Shown one piece after another: positions 42,344 to 51,070 of a DNA stretch of 64,000 nucleotides (positions are counted from its first letter, which is position 1; each line of letters opens with the position of its first letter). A model generated the notes under the pieces. That model had not been told where the DNA came from, searched no databases, and worked only from the letters and a program-made list of their open reading frames with translations. Origin of the DNA: RDXT01 sp033765305 (GTDB taxonomy: Bacteria; Bacteroidota; Bacteroidia; J057); contig JANRID010000002.1 of assembly GCA_033765305.1 (NCBI GenBank), forward strand, positions 1 to 64,000. Reading direction: 5' to 3'. The translations under genes and the position numbers were made by a program.

Positions 42344-44263
42344 TCAGGCCATGTCGAACTGGTAGGCGCGCTCGTTTTTGCCTTCGTAGAAATTGAGAAA
42401 CGCCTGGTTGACGATGCGGTTGCCGCCGGGAGTGGGATAATCGCCGGAGAAGTACCAGTCGCCCCGGTGGTTGGGAATAGCCTTGGGCAGATTCTCCAGG
42501 GGCTGGAAGATCACCTCCAGCTCGCAGGGGAACTCCCGCGGACGCACGATCTCGGCGATTTTGGCCGAGATTTCATCCTCTGTAAACGGCGCATAGAGTT
42601 CCTGCACGATGTTGCGCTCGTGCATGGTGTTCTCCTGCTGCATCGCTACGATCTTTCGGTACACCTTCTCGATGATATCCTTCATGCCGCGTTCGGTGAG
42701 CAGCTGGATCGCAGCCTGGAAGGCTACCAGCTTCTCGATCTGCGACATGTCGATGCCGTAGCAGTCGGGATAGCGGATCTGCGGCGCAGACGAGACGATG
42801 ATGATTTTTTTCGGGCCGAGGCGCTGGAGCATGGCCAGGATGCTCTTTTGGAGCGTGGTGCCGCGCACAATGGAATCATCCAGGCAGACGAGGGTATCGA
42901 CGCCCCGGTTGAGGGTGCTGTACGTGACATCGTAGACATGGGAGACCATGCTGTCGCGCGAGGAGTCGTCGGCGATGAAGGTTCGGCTTTTGACATCCTT
43001 GATGATGACCTTTTCCACGCGGGGCCTGCGGCGGATGATATCGCGCAGGGCATCCTCGTCGGGCTGATCGCCGAGGCCGCGGATCCAGATGAGTTTCTGG
43101 GCGTCGAGATAGGTTTCGAGTTCTTTGACCAGGCCCAGGAATGCGCCTTCGGCGGTGTTGGGGATGTAGTCGAAGACCGTATGCTCGAGGTCGTAGTTGA
43201 TGCGCTCCAGCACGATGGGGGCAAGCTGGCTGCCGAGGTTGTTGCGCTCGTGGTAAATATCGCCGTCGGTGCCGCGGGAGAAGTAGATGCGTTCGAAGGA
43301 GCAGCTGCGCCTTGGAAGTTCGTCGGTGAAGGCCTTCAGCTTGATCTGTCCGGTGCTGCCTTTGACGCTGAGGACATGGGCAGGCGGCAGTTCGGAGACC
43401 TGATCGGGCAGGAGGTTGAATACGGAGCAGATGGCAGCGCGTTCGGAGGCGGCGACCATCACCTCGTCGTCGTAGTAATAATGGCAGGGGCGGATGCCGG
43501 CTGGGTCGCGGAGGACAAATGCATCGCCATTGCCGACGATTCCGCCGATTACGTAGCCGCCGTCCCAGGGTTTGGCCGCATTGCGGATCACCTTGGTGAG
43601 GTTCAGCTCTTCGGAAATCAGCCGCACGACCTCATTGCGCGAAAAGCCTGCATCCTGGTATTTGACTTTCAGGTGATCGAATGCCACATCCAGGAAATGG
43701 CCGATGCGCTCCAGCACCGTTTCGGTGTCGGTGAGGTAGCGGGGGTGCTGCCCCAGTTCGACGAGTTTCTGGAAGAGAAAATCGACGTTGGTGAGGTTGA
43801 AATTGCCTGCCACCATCAGGCTGCGGGTCTGGTATTCATTGGGGCGCACCACGGGGTGCACGGCTTCGATGCCATAGCTGCCGTGGGTGCCGTAGCGGAG
43901 GTGGCCGAGCATGACCTCGGCGGCGTAGTCGAAATGCTGCTTGAGGGTTTCAGCCTCCTCCCAGGTTTCCGGGTAGGTTTTGCGGATTTCGGTCAGCCGA
44001 AGCTGGATGTCCCGGAAGAGGTTGGCCCAGGGCGCGGGGTTATTGTCCCGGATGCGGAAGAGGTAGGGTTTTCCAGGCTTGACGTTCAGTTTCACGGTTG
44101 CGAGGCCAGCGCCATCCTGGCCGCGGTTGCGCTGCTTGTCCATCAGGAGGTACATTTTATTCAGGCCCCAGAGGGCGCTGCCGTACTTCTCCTGGTAATA
44201 ATCCAGCGGCTTCAGCAGCCGGATCAGGCCGACGCCGCATTCATGCTTAATTAAGTCGCTCAC
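42344..44263 (-). CDS. purF: Amidophosphoribosyltransferase-like protein, long Bacteroidota form
   Basis: A 639-residue class II glutamine amidotransferase fused to a phosphoribosyltransferase. The amidotransferase nucleophile is Cys9 in KHECGVGLIRL after an eight-residue leader; GHLRYGTHG and GNFNLTN are the glutaminase signature. The PRTase part has the PRPP loop VCLDDSIVRGTT and the adjoining RTFIADDSSRDSMV. Family PurF enzymes are about 470-510 residues, so this copy has about 130 more, in inserts and an extra C-terminal part. The first step of purine synthesis is the likely role, but a paralogous duty cannot be ruled out. It heads the minus-strand run to cutC and is divergent from the phosphoribosyltransferase gene. 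Confidence 0.85.
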   Translation of the reverse strand: MSDLIKHECGVGLIRLLKPLDYYQEKYGSALWGLNKMYLLMDKQRNRGQDGAGLATVKLNVKPGKPYLFRIRDNNPAPWANLFRDIQLRLTEIRKTYPETWEEAETLKQHFDYAAEVMLGHLRYGTHGSYGIEAVHPVVRPNEYQTRSLMVAGNFNLTNVDFLFQKLVELGQHPRYLTDTETVLERIGHFLDVAFDHLKVKYQDAGFSRNEVVRLISEELNLTKVIRNAAKPWDGGYVIGGIVGNGDAFVLRDPAGIRPCHYYYDDEVMVAASERAAICSVFNLLPDQVSELPPAHVLSVKGSTGQIKLKAFTDELPRRSCSFERIYFSRGTDGDIYHERNNLGSQLAPIVLERINYDLEHTVFDYIPNTAEGAFLGLVKELETYLDAQKLIWIRGLGDQPDEDALRDIIRRRPRVEKVIIKDVKSRTFIADDSSRDSMVSHVYDVTYSTLNRGVDTLVCLDDSIVRGTTLQKSILAMLQRLGPKKIIIVSSAPQIRYPDCYGIDMSQIEKLVAFQAAIQLLTERGMKDIIEKVYRKIVAMQQENTMHERNIVQELYAPFTEDEISAKIAEIVRPREFPCELEVIFQPLENLPKAIPNHRGDWYFSGDYPTPGGNRIVNQAFLNFYEGKNERAYQFDMA

Positions 44264-44457
44264 AAAACTCAGGCTAAGTGGATCCCCGATACAAAGGTAC
44301 GCAAGTGCGGGCAGAATTTCACCTGCGGAATGCGCCTCCGGCCCAACATCCCGCCGGGGCGGCTGTTCCGGGGGCGGCAGGTGAAAAAAGCTGCTGTTTT
44401 CCGCTGGTCTTTCCGATGATAAGGCGTATGTTCAGGAAGAAAATCAACGCCTGCTCC

Positions 44458-45024
44458 ATGCCGATGCAACATGATACGCCGATCCGGGTGCATGACCGTC
44501 TGTTTGTGCCGCTGATCTCCGAGGCCGAGATTCAGGCACGGGTGGCCGAACTCGCCGTCCGGATCAACGAGGACTATGCCGGGCGCAATCCCCTGATCAT
44601 CGTCGTGCTCAACGGCGCATTCGTATTCGCCGCCGACCTGGTCCGCCTGCTGACCATCCGCCCCGAAATCCAGTTTATCCGCATCAGCACCTACGGCAAC
44701 AGCATGCAAAGCACCGAGACCGCCCGTGTGCTGCTGGATCTGGAGGGTCAGCTGGAGCATCGGCATGTGGTGCTGATCGAAGACATTGTGGATACGGGCT
44801 ACACGATGGACTTCTTCCTCAGTTTGCTGGACCAGCACAACCCCGCGTCCGTGCGGGTGATGACGCTGCTCTTCAAGCCGGAGCGCTACGGGGGGCGGCG
44901 TCCGCCGGAGTACATCGGCTTCCGCATTCCGCCGGCTTTTGTCGTGGGCTACGGCATGGACTACGCCCAGCAGGGCCGGGAGCTGCGTGCCATTTACCAG
45001 CCGGCGCCGGAACCCTCCAATTGA
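44458..45024 (+). CDS. hpt: Hypoxanthine phosphoribosyltransferase-like
   Basis: A 188-residue type I PRTase. The PRPP loop is VVLIEDIVDTGYTMDF, with the acidic pair and GxT; NPLIIVVLNGAFVFAADLVR is the loop I region and RISTYGNSMQSTE the flexible loop of HPRT enzymes. It salvages hypoxanthine or guanine to IMP or GMP. ATG 44458 (MPMQHDTPIRVHDRLFVPL) gives normal length; more upstream ATGs exist but add a non-conserved extension. It lies divergent from the purF-like gene, so both purine genes may share one control region of about 195 bases. Convergent with brxA. Confidence 0.9.
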   Translation: MPMQHDTPIRVHDRLFVPLISEAEIQARVAELAVRINEDYAGRNPLIIVVLNGAFVFAADLVRLLTIRPEIQFIRISTYGNSMQSTETARVLLDLEGQLEHRHVVLIEDIVDTGYTMDFFLSLLDQHNPASVRVMTLLFKPERYGGRRPPEYIGFRIPPAFVVGYGMDYAQQGRELRAIYQPAPEPSN

Positions 45025-45027
45025 AAA

Positions 45028-45052
45028 GGCCCGGAAGGGTCGCTTCCGGGCC
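45028..45052. terminator. Bidirectional terminator hairpin between hpt and the bacilliredoxin gene
   Basis: GGCCCGGAAG pairs perfectly with CTTCCGGGCC around GGTCG. On the minus strand the stem is followed by TTTTC and so serves the minus-strand bacilliredoxin gene; on the plus strand it starts four bases after the hpt stop. Confidence 0.75.
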
Positions 45053-45060
45053 GGGCAGGT

Positions 45061-45486
45061 TCAGTCTTTGCAGTACTCCTGATAGGCAGCCTGCAGATTG
45101 GCGGCGATCAGGGCCGGATGCCGGGCCTCGATGTGGTGCCGCTCGATGATGTGCACGAGCTGGCCATCTTTGAAGAGCGCCACCGAAGGCGAAGAGGGCG
45201 GATAGGGGAGCAGATATTCGCGCGCCTTCTTGGTCGCCTCGATATCCACCCCGGCAAATACCGTCACCTTGCGGTCGGGCTGGAAATCGCCCTGCAGGGA
45301 GGCCAGAATGCCCGGACGGGCACTGCCGGCGGCACAGCCGCATACCGAGTTCACGACGAGCAGCGTGGTGCCGCTTTGCTGGCTCAGCACTTCATCCACT
45401 GCGGCCGGCGTCTTCAGCTCCTCGAATCCGGCGTTCGCCAGTTGCGCCGCCATCGGAGCGGTTATTTCAGCAGGATACATCGACAT
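45061..45486 (-). CDS. brxA: BrxA/BrxB family bacilliredoxin
   Basis: A 141-residue thioredoxin-fold protein with the bacilliredoxin active site CGC (Cys49-Gly-Cys51) in VVNSVCGCAAGSARPG. In Bacillus these remove bacillithiol from mixed disulfides. Bacteroidota of several classes carry the family together with bacillithiol genes, but none of those are in view. The start at 45486 (MSMYPAEITAPMAAQLANAG) has an equivalent ATG two codons later (MYPAEI); either is possible. Preceded by about 130 bases of gap and a separate epimerase gene. Confidence 0.92.
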   Translation of the reverse strand: MSMYPAEITAPMAAQLANAGFEELKTPAAVDEVLSQQSGTTLLVVNSVCGCAAGSARPGILASLQGDFQPDRKVTVFAGVDIEATKKAREYLLPYPPSSPSVALFKDGQLVHIIERHHIEARHPALIAANLQAAYQEYCKD

Positions 45487-45613
45487 AGCGTAAACCGTTC
45501 TGGTTGAATGGACACCCTGCCCGACAGGGCTGGGCTAAACGTAAAATTAACACAAAATTCTTCAGTTTGTATGGCATCTGTACGGAGAAAACCGTCGGAT
45601 GTTTGAACACCGG

Positions 45614-46627
45614 TCAAGGAATGCGTTGCCCCTGCTGCCGGAGCCAGTCTTCGGCAAACTCCGCTGCGCCCTCGAAATTGCCCTGCCTGGGCGCGTAGCC
45701 CAGCAGCTCCCGCGCCCGGCTGATGTCGTGGGTCATGGAGCAGGCCAGAATCCCCGCGCTGTAGCGGGTGAGCACCGGCTCGCGGCCCGTCAGGCGGGCC
45801 TGCGCTTCCATCAGCCCGGCCAGGGCCATCACCGCGCCGTACGGCGCCCGGCGCGGATGGAAGGGAAGCCCCAGCAGCCGCATCACCTCCGCAAACAGGT
45901 CCCACAGGTTGACCGGATCGCCGTTGGTGAGGTTGAAAATCTGCCCCTGCGCCGCCGGGCCGGCCTCCAGCCCCAGCAGAATGGCATCGCAGAGGTTGGA
46001 TACGCAGGTCACATCCACCAGCGTGCGGCCGCTGCCAATGATCCGCAGCCGCCCCGCGCGGTAGGCGGCCAGCACCCGCGGCATGATCACCGTATCGCCC
46101 CGCCCGATGATGGCCCGGGGCCGCAGGATGACGGCTTCCAGCCCCCGCGCAGCGGCGTCCAGCACGCGTAGCTCGGCGGTCCGCTTGGTCTCGGCATAGG
46201 CATTGACCATCCGGGCCGGCAGGGGCTCGTCCTCACGGATGCCGAAGCGGTCGCGGAAATTGAAATACACGCTGGGCGTGGAGATGTGCACCATGCGGCG
46301 CACGCCCTGCCGCTCCATGGCGGCCAGCAGCCGCTCGGTAGCCGTCACATTGGCCTGCACAAAGGCCGGATGAGGCCCCCAGGGCGCCGACAGCGCCGCG
46401 CAGTGCACGACCGCGTCGGCATCCCGCAGCAGCTCCTCCGCAACACCGGGCGCTGCCAGATCGCCGGGGACAAACTCCGCCCCCAGGGCCTGAAGCCGCT
46501 GCCCGGCCGCTGCATTGCGGCCCGTGGCGGTCACCCGGCGCACGCCGGGCGTGTCCAGGAGCCGTTCCGTCAGGCGGCCGCCCAAAAACCCGGTCGCGCC
46601 GGTGACCAGAATACGCGCAGGAAGCAT
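45614..46627 (-). CDS. NAD-dependent epimerase/dehydratase family (3-beta-HSD-like)
   Basis: A 337-residue extended SDR. I chose ATG 46627 (MLPARILVTGATGFLGGRLTERLL) because it places the NAD loop GATGFLG at the usual spot; the open frame starts 14 codons earlier. VVHCAALSAPWGPHPAFVQANVTATERLL matches the 3-beta-hydroxysteroid dehydrogenase-type group, STPSVYF has the catalytic Ser, and YAETKRTAE the YxxxK. Such enzymes act on sterols, hopanoid-like lipids or nucleotide sugars. The direction and position suit the glycan cluster next door, though the gap of 51 bases to galE allows separate control. Confidence 0.85.
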   Translation of the reverse strand: MLPARILVTGATGFLGGRLTERLLDTPGVRRVTATGRNAAAGQRLQALGAEFVPGDLAAPGVAEELLRDADAVVHCAALSAPWGPHPAFVQANVTATERLLAAMERQGVRRMVHISTPSVYFNFRDRFGIREDEPLPARMVNAYAETKRTAELRVLDAAARGLEAVILRPRAIIGRGDTVIMPRVLAAYRAGRLRIIGSGRTLVDVTCVSNLCDAILLGLEAGPAAQGQIFNLTNGDPVNLWDLFAEVMRLLGLPFHPRRAPYGAVMALAGLMEAQARLTGREPVLTRYSAGILACSMTHDISRARELLGYAPRQGNFEGAAEFAEDWLRQQGQRIP

Positions 46628-46678
46628 CTTGCGGTTTTTGCGCGCAAGATACGAGGATACCGCCAGCAATCGAACCGC

Positions 46679-47719
46679 TCAGGCCTGGACCTGGCGCTCG
46701 GCGTTCACGTGCTGCTGCCACTTCCAGGCCGAGCGCATCATCTCGTCGATGCCGCGTTCTGCCGTCCAGCCAAGCTGGCGGAGGGCCTTGCTGCAGTCCG
46801 AATAGATCGCCACCACATCGCCGGGGCGGCGCGGGCCCACTTCATAGCGGAGCTGCACGCCCGTATTCCGCTCGAAGGCGCCGATGGCTTCCAGCACCGT
46901 CACCCCCTGGCCGGATCCGAGGTTGTACACATCGTACAGCGCCTCCTGGCGGCCTTCGCGCAGGTACTCCAGCGCGGTCAGGTGGGCCAGCGCGATGTCG
47001 GTCACGTGCACGTAGTCGCGCACGCAGGAGCCGTCGCGGGTGGGGTAGTCCCCGCCGAAGACGCTCATCTTCGGAATGAGGCCCGACGCGGTCTGGGTGA
47101 TGACCGGCACCAGGTTGCTCGGCTTGTTGATGGGATCTTCGCCGATGAGGCCGGTGTGATGCGCCCCCACGGGGTTGAAATAGCGCAGCGCGATGACCTG
47201 CGTGCCGGCATGGGCCCGGGTGAAGTCCTTCAGGATGCGCTCGCCCAGCAGCTTGGTATAGGCGTAGGGCGATTCCGGCTCGGACAGCGGCGTCTCTTCC
47301 GTTACGGGCAGGCTGGAAATATTGCCGTAGAGGGAGCAGGAGGAAGAGAAAATCAGGCCCTTGACGCCGAACTCCTTGCAGCAGGCCAGGATGTTGAGCA
47401 GCGACTCGGTGTTGTTGTGGAAATAGCGCAGCGGCTGCTCCACCGATTCACCCACCGACTTCAGCGCTGCGAAATGGATCACGCCTTCAATATCCGGGTG
47501 CTGGCGGAATACCTCGCGGGTGGCCTCCAGGTCGCAGAGGTCCACGGCATAGTTCCGCATCCGCTTGCCGGTGATGGCTTCGATGCGGTCGAGGGTCTGC
47601 TCGGAGGAATTGCAGAGGTTGTCGATGGAAATGACCTCGGCCTGGCCGCGCTCCAGCAGTTCGACTGCCGTATGCGAGCCAATGTAGCCGCAGCCTCCGG
47701 TGATCAAGATGGTCGGCAT
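46679..47719 (-). CDS. galE: UDP-glucose 4-epimerase
   Basis: A 346-residue GalE interconverting UDP-glucose and UDP-galactose. ILITGGCGYIGSHTAVELLE is the NAD loop. SSSCSLYG holds the catalytic Ser, YAYTKLLGERIL the YxxxK pair, LRYFNPVGAHHTGLIGEDP the substrate loop, and RDYVHVTDIALAHL is the GalE-specific signature. Length is standard. It is part of the minus-strand group 45.6-50.1 kb with a glycosyltransferase and a GME-like epimerase and would supply UDP-galactose for surface polysaccharide or for Leloir metabolism. Confidence 0.97.
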   Translation of the reverse strand: MPTILITGGCGYIGSHTAVELLERGQAEVISIDNLCNSSEQTLDRIEAITGKRMRNYAVDLCDLEATREVFRQHPDIEGVIHFAALKSVGESVEQPLRYFHNNTESLLNILACCKEFGVKGLIFSSSCSLYGNISSLPVTEETPLSEPESPYAYTKLLGERILKDFTRAHAGTQVIALRYFNPVGAHHTGLIGEDPINKPSNLVPVITQTASGLIPKMSVFGGDYPTRDGSCVRDYVHVTDIALAHLTALEYLREGRQEALYDVYNLGSGQGVTVLEAIGAFERNTGVQLRYEVGPRRPGDVVAIYSDCSKALRQLGWTAERGIDEMMRSAWKWQQHVNAERQVQA

Positions 47720-47830
47720 GTGAAATGGGGTGAATCGGTGAGAGGAGTGAGTCGGTGAAACGACGGGCTAAACTTGCACGGAAAGGGGCATAGTGAAATG
47801 CGCGGCTGCCGGACAGGGCAGGAAAAGCCC

Positions 47831-49075
47831 TCAAACGGCCGCAGCGGCAGCGCGAGCAGGCTGCGGCGTGCCGAAGAGGGCCGTATGCTGCGCCAGCAGC
47901 CGCTCCGGATCGAAGTGCTCCAGGGCGTAGCGGCGGTTGCCTTCGCCGGCAGCTTCGCGATCTGCCTCCGCCAGGGCAGCAAAGGCCTGGAGCTGCTCGG
48001 CCAGCCGGGCAGGCGCTCCATGCGTCACGGACAGATTGCCGGGGCATTCTGCCAGCATTTCAGTCACATGGCTGGGCGAAGGGCCGATGTAGAGGATGGG
48101 CTTGCCCAGGTACATGGCGCCGTAGATCTTGTTCGGATGGGTAAATCCGGTATGGCCGTCGCCGAGGATCACCACCTGCAGATCGGCGGAGCCGAGGGAG
48201 AGGTGGATGCGCTCGCGGGGCTGATAGGGCAATTGCAGGATCGTATCGAGCTGATGCCGGGCTTTGAAGTCCGTCACATCCTGCTTCCGGACGCCTCCGC
48301 CGATGAAGACGAAGAGAAATCGCGGGTCGCCGCGCAGCGCCAGCGCCGCCTCCAGCAGGGTATCGAGCGGGTGCACCACCGCGTGATTGCCCGAATACAT
48401 CACCACGATCCGGTTGCCGAAGCCATGCTCCTGCCGGAAGGGATTTTCCAGCCGGCTGCCGGTATAGCGCTCGGGCACTACGGGCCAGGGCGGCAGCACG
48501 GCGACATGCGCCCGTTTTCCGCCCCGCCGCACGATATGCTCCGCCATGAAGCGGTCCAGCGTGAGGATCAGGTCCGAATGGCGGAAGATGTAGTTGCCCA
48601 TCCAGGTGAGGCCGCGCTCGCTGAAGGAGCCCTGCTTGAGGTATCCGGCCTGAATGGCCAGCTCCGGCTGCAGGTCCATGGTCCAGTAGCAGAATTTCAT
48701 CCCCTTGATCCGGGCCATCAGCACGCCGATGAAGGAGAGCAGCGGCGGATTGGTCAGGCCCAGCAGCAGGTCGTAGCGGCGGCGGGGCATCCAGAGCAGC
48801 CGCCAGAGGATGAGCCCGTTGAACACCATGAAATCCAGGATGCGCTTGAGCTTGCTGCGCTTGTCCACGGCCGGGTGGCGCAGGCGGGTGATCGCCACGC
48901 CGCGCTGGGTTTCGTGCGGCGGATAGCTGATGCCGGGATCCTCATAGGCGTAGCGGCTGGTGAGCACCGATACCTCGTGGCCGGCCTCCGCGAGGGCAAA
49001 GGTGAGGTCGCCCAGATGCTGGGCGACCGATACCGTATCGGGCCAGTAGAGCCGCGAAAGGACGAGAATCTTCAC
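47831..49075 (-). CDS. Glycosyltransferase family 4 (WbuB-like)
   Basis: A 414-residue GT-B fold retaining glycosyltransferase. The N-terminal MKILVLSRLYWPDTVSVAQHLGDL and YSYPPHE/RGVAITRLRHP segments are typical of the WbuB/fucosamine-type GT4 group, and the C-terminal domain has VVMYSGNHAVVHPLDTLLEAA, LPYQPRERIHLSLGSADLQVV and the donor-site region HTGFTHPNKIYGAMYLGKPILY in place of the EX7E motif. No signal sequence, so it works at the cytoplasmic face on a lipid or polymer acceptor. It lies between galE (111 bases) and the GME-like gene (19 bases) on one strand and probably shares a transcript with the latter. Confidence 0.9.
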   Translation of the reverse strand: MKILVLSRLYWPDTVSVAQHLGDLTFALAEAGHEVSVLTSRYAYEDPGISYPPHETQRGVAITRLRHPAVDKRSKLKRILDFMVFNGLILWRLLWMPRRRYDLLLGLTNPPLLSFIGVLMARIKGMKFCYWTMDLQPELAIQAGYLKQGSFSERGLTWMGNYIFRHSDLILTLDRFMAEHIVRRGGKRAHVAVLPPWPVVPERYTGSRLENPFRQEHGFGNRIVVMYSGNHAVVHPLDTLLEAALALRGDPRFLFVFIGGGVRKQDVTDFKARHQLDTILQLPYQPRERIHLSLGSADLQVVILGDGHTGFTHPNKIYGAMYLGKPILYIGPSPSHVTEMLAECPGNLSVTHGAPARLAEQLQAFAALAEADREAAGEGNRRYALEHFDPERLLAQHTALFGTPQPARAAAAAV

Positions 49076-49094
49076 ATGCAGGCGGTTAGGGCCG

Positions 49095-50084
49095 TCAGGA
49101 ATTCACAGCGGCGGGGGCGGCAGCGCGTGCCGCCACCTGAGCAGCCACCCAGGCATAGGTGCGTTCCATGCCGGCGCGCAGGGGCTGGGACGGCGCCCAG
49201 CCGAGGGTCTCCCCGATCAGGGCATTGTCGGAATTGCGTCCGCGCACGCCGGTGGGGCCGGGGATGTTGCGGATCTCGATCTGCTTGCCGGAGATGCCGA
49301 TCACCATGCGGGCAAGATCGTTGATCGAGATCATCTCGTCGGAGCCGATATTGACCGGGCCGGTGAACTCCGAGCGGGTCAGGCGGAGGATGCCTTCGAG
49401 GCATTCGTCGATGAAGAGGAAGGAGCGGGTCTGCTTGCCATCGCCCCAGATCTCGATGAATCCGCCTTCGGGCGCTTCGGCGACCTTGCGGCAGATGGCG
49501 GCAGGCGCCTTCTCGCGGCCTCCGGTCCAGGTGCCTTCCGGCCCGAAGATGTTGTGGAAGCGGGCTACGCGGACCTGCATGCCGTGATTTTTGGCGTAGG
49601 CCAGGTAGAGGCGCTCGCTGAAGAGCTTTTCCCAGCCGTACTCGCTGTCGGGGGCGGCGGGATAGGCCGAGGCCTCGGCACAGTTGGGGTTGTCGGGATC
49701 TTCCTGGTTGTAGGCAGGATAGATACAGGCCGAAGAAGAATAAAAAATGCGCTTCACGCCCGCGTGCCGGCTCACCTCGACCATGTTGAGGTTGATGGTG
49801 GCGGAGTTGTGCATGATGTCGGCATCATTCTCGCCGGTGAAAATGAAGCCTGCGCCGCCCATGTCGGCGGCGAGCTGATAGACCTCGTCGAAAGGCCGGT
49901 CCACGATGCTGCGGCAGAAGGCGAGGTCGCGCAGGTCGCCCTGGGCAAAGTCGTCCGCAGCAGAATCGCTGAACTCCGGGTATTTGAGGTCCGCAGCCCG
50001 GACCCAGAAGCCTTCCCGCTTGAGGCGCTTCACCAGGTGGCTCCCGATGAATCCGCCGCCGCCGCATACCAACGCTGTTTTCAT
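49095..50084 (-). CDS. NAD-dependent epimerase, GDP-mannose 3,5-epimerase-like
   Basis: A 329-residue extended SDR. VCGGGGFIGSHLVKRLKREG is the NAD loop. The stretch QLAADMGGAGFIFTGENDADIMHNS followed by VKRIFYSSSACIYP is characteristic of GDP-mannose 3,5-epimerases, including the CIYP catalytic Cys region, and YGWEKLFSERLYLAY holds YxxxK. RFHNIFGPEGTWTGGREKAPAA is also GME-like. Reaction: GDP-D-mannose to GDP-L-galactose or gulose types; related NDP-sugar epimerisation is possible. A promoter with a TTG and a TAACTTTC box lies just upstream, so this gene starts the GT4 transcript. Confidence 0.85.
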   Translation of the reverse strand: MKTALVCGGGGFIGSHLVKRLKREGFWVRAADLKYPEFSDSAADDFAQGDLRDLAFCRSIVDRPFDEVYQLAADMGGAGFIFTGENDADIMHNSATINLNMVEVSRHAGVKRIFYSSSACIYPAYNQEDPDNPNCAEASAYPAAPDSEYGWEKLFSERLYLAYAKNHGMQVRVARFHNIFGPEGTWTGGREKAPAAICRKVAEAPEGGFIEIWGDGKQTRSFLFIDECLEGILRLTRSEFTGPVNIGSDEMISINDLARMVIGISGKQIEIRNIPGPTGVRGRNSDNALIGETLGWAPSQPLRAGMERTYAWVAAQVAARAAAPAAVNS

Positions 50085-50466
50085 TTGATCACGTTTGTTC
50101 GGGGTGAATGTCGGCGGGAAAGTTACGGATGCATGCCAAACATTTCAACATCTCCGTCTGTCCGGGGATGTAAAGAAATGAGGGGCCGCTGCCGGATTTG
50201 AGGCTGGCATGCGCCCGCTGACTGGACGGGCAGCCAGGGTCCAGGCCAGCGCCTGGGGGCCGGACCGCCATACACATGCAGGCAGGCTTTGTATTATTTT
50301 TTATAAAAGCCTGTTTATCTGATGTTTATGGATTCCGCAACACTCAATCCCTTACCCAGGCGGCAGGCACCAGATCCGGAGCGGCCCGGCCTGTGTGCCT
50401 GGCAGGAGGATTCGGGAAGCGGAACATTCCGCATGCGCGGACAGCTGCCGGATCCGCACAAGCCAA
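50085..50466. other. 382-bp gap between the GME-like and DUF2200 genes
   Basis: No gene seen. The right-hand part holds a stem (CAGGCTTT ... AAAGCCTG, about 50280-50312) with a run of T before the loop, probably a terminator for the minus-strand DUF2200 gene. The left-hand part holds the promoter of the GME-like gene (50118-50148). Confidence 0.5.
50118..50148 (-). promoter_or_regulatory. Promoter of the GME-like/GT4 transcript (TTG-N20-TAACTTTC)
   Basis: On the minus strand TTG (50148-50146) is followed after exactly 20 bases by TAACTTTC (50125-50118), one base off the TAnnTTTG consensus at the correct spacing. Start of transcription would be near 50111, about 27 bases ahead of the ATG at 50084. 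This is the best-formed promoter in the window. Confidence 0.55.
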
Positions 50467-50832
50467 TCAGGCGCTCCGCAGGATCTTCTCCATCTTCCGG
50501 CCTTTGGCCAGTTCGTCCACGAGCTTGTCCAGATACCGGACCTGCTGCGTCAGCGGGTTTTCGATTTCCTCCACCCGGTACCCGCAGATGAGGCCCGTGA
50601 TGCGGCTGGCATTCGGGTTCAGGGCAGCCTGCGCAAAAAAGGCTTCAAACGTCGCCCGCTCCCCGATCAGCTCCGCCAGGCGCTTGTCATCGAAACCCGT
50701 CAGCCACTCGATGACCTGATGCAGCTCTGCTCGGGTTCTGCCTTTTTTTTCCACCTTCTCCAGATAGAGGGGATAGACCGAGGCGAAGATCATCCTGGCG
50801 ATCCGCTGGTCGTGTTCGGGCGAGGCTTTCAT
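50467..50832 (-). CDS. DUF2200 domain protein
   Basis: A 121-residue cytoplasmic helical protein matching DUF2200: RIARMIFASVYPLYLEKVEKKGRTRAEL, ViEWLTGFDDKRL-type helix, FFAQAALNPNASRITGLICGYRVEEIENPL and VRYLDKLVDELAKGRKMEKIL. ATG 50832 (MKASPEHDQRIARMIF) fits the family start; the longer frame upstream is GC-rich noise. The family has no known function. It stands alone, about 240 bases from the T9SS cargo gene on the same strand. Confidence 0.88.
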   Translation of the reverse strand: MKASPEHDQRIARMIFASVYPLYLEKVEKKGRTRAELHQVIEWLTGFDDKRLAELIGERATFEAFFAQAALNPNASRITGLICGYRVEEIENPLTQQVRYLDKLVDELAKGRKMEKILRSA

Positions 50833-51008
50833 TTCGGGTGCGGTAATGCTGAGCGTCTGTGCTGCGCTTCCGCCGGGTTTGCAGCCCGGAAGCGACATGC
50901 AGGCCCAAGATACGCCTTTGTGCGAGACGCAGCAAGATCCGGAATCGGGCGCACCGTGCGCTGTCCGGGCCGGCCTGTGCGGCGCCGATGTCTGCCCGTA
51001 AAGCCGGC

Positions 51009-51034
51009 GGGCGCCGGAGTCTCCTCCGGCGCCC
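51009..51034. terminator. Hairpin with 11-bp perfect arms downstream of the secreted-protein gene
   Basis: GGGCGCCGGAG pairs perfectly with CTCCGGCGCCC around TCTC, 36 bases beyond the stop of the minus-strand gene at 51071. It has no T-run on either side, so it is a stable hairpin terminator or end-protection structure. Confidence 0.55.
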
Positions 51035-51070
51035 GCAGCAGAAAGACACAAATACCTGCCCGTAAACGTA

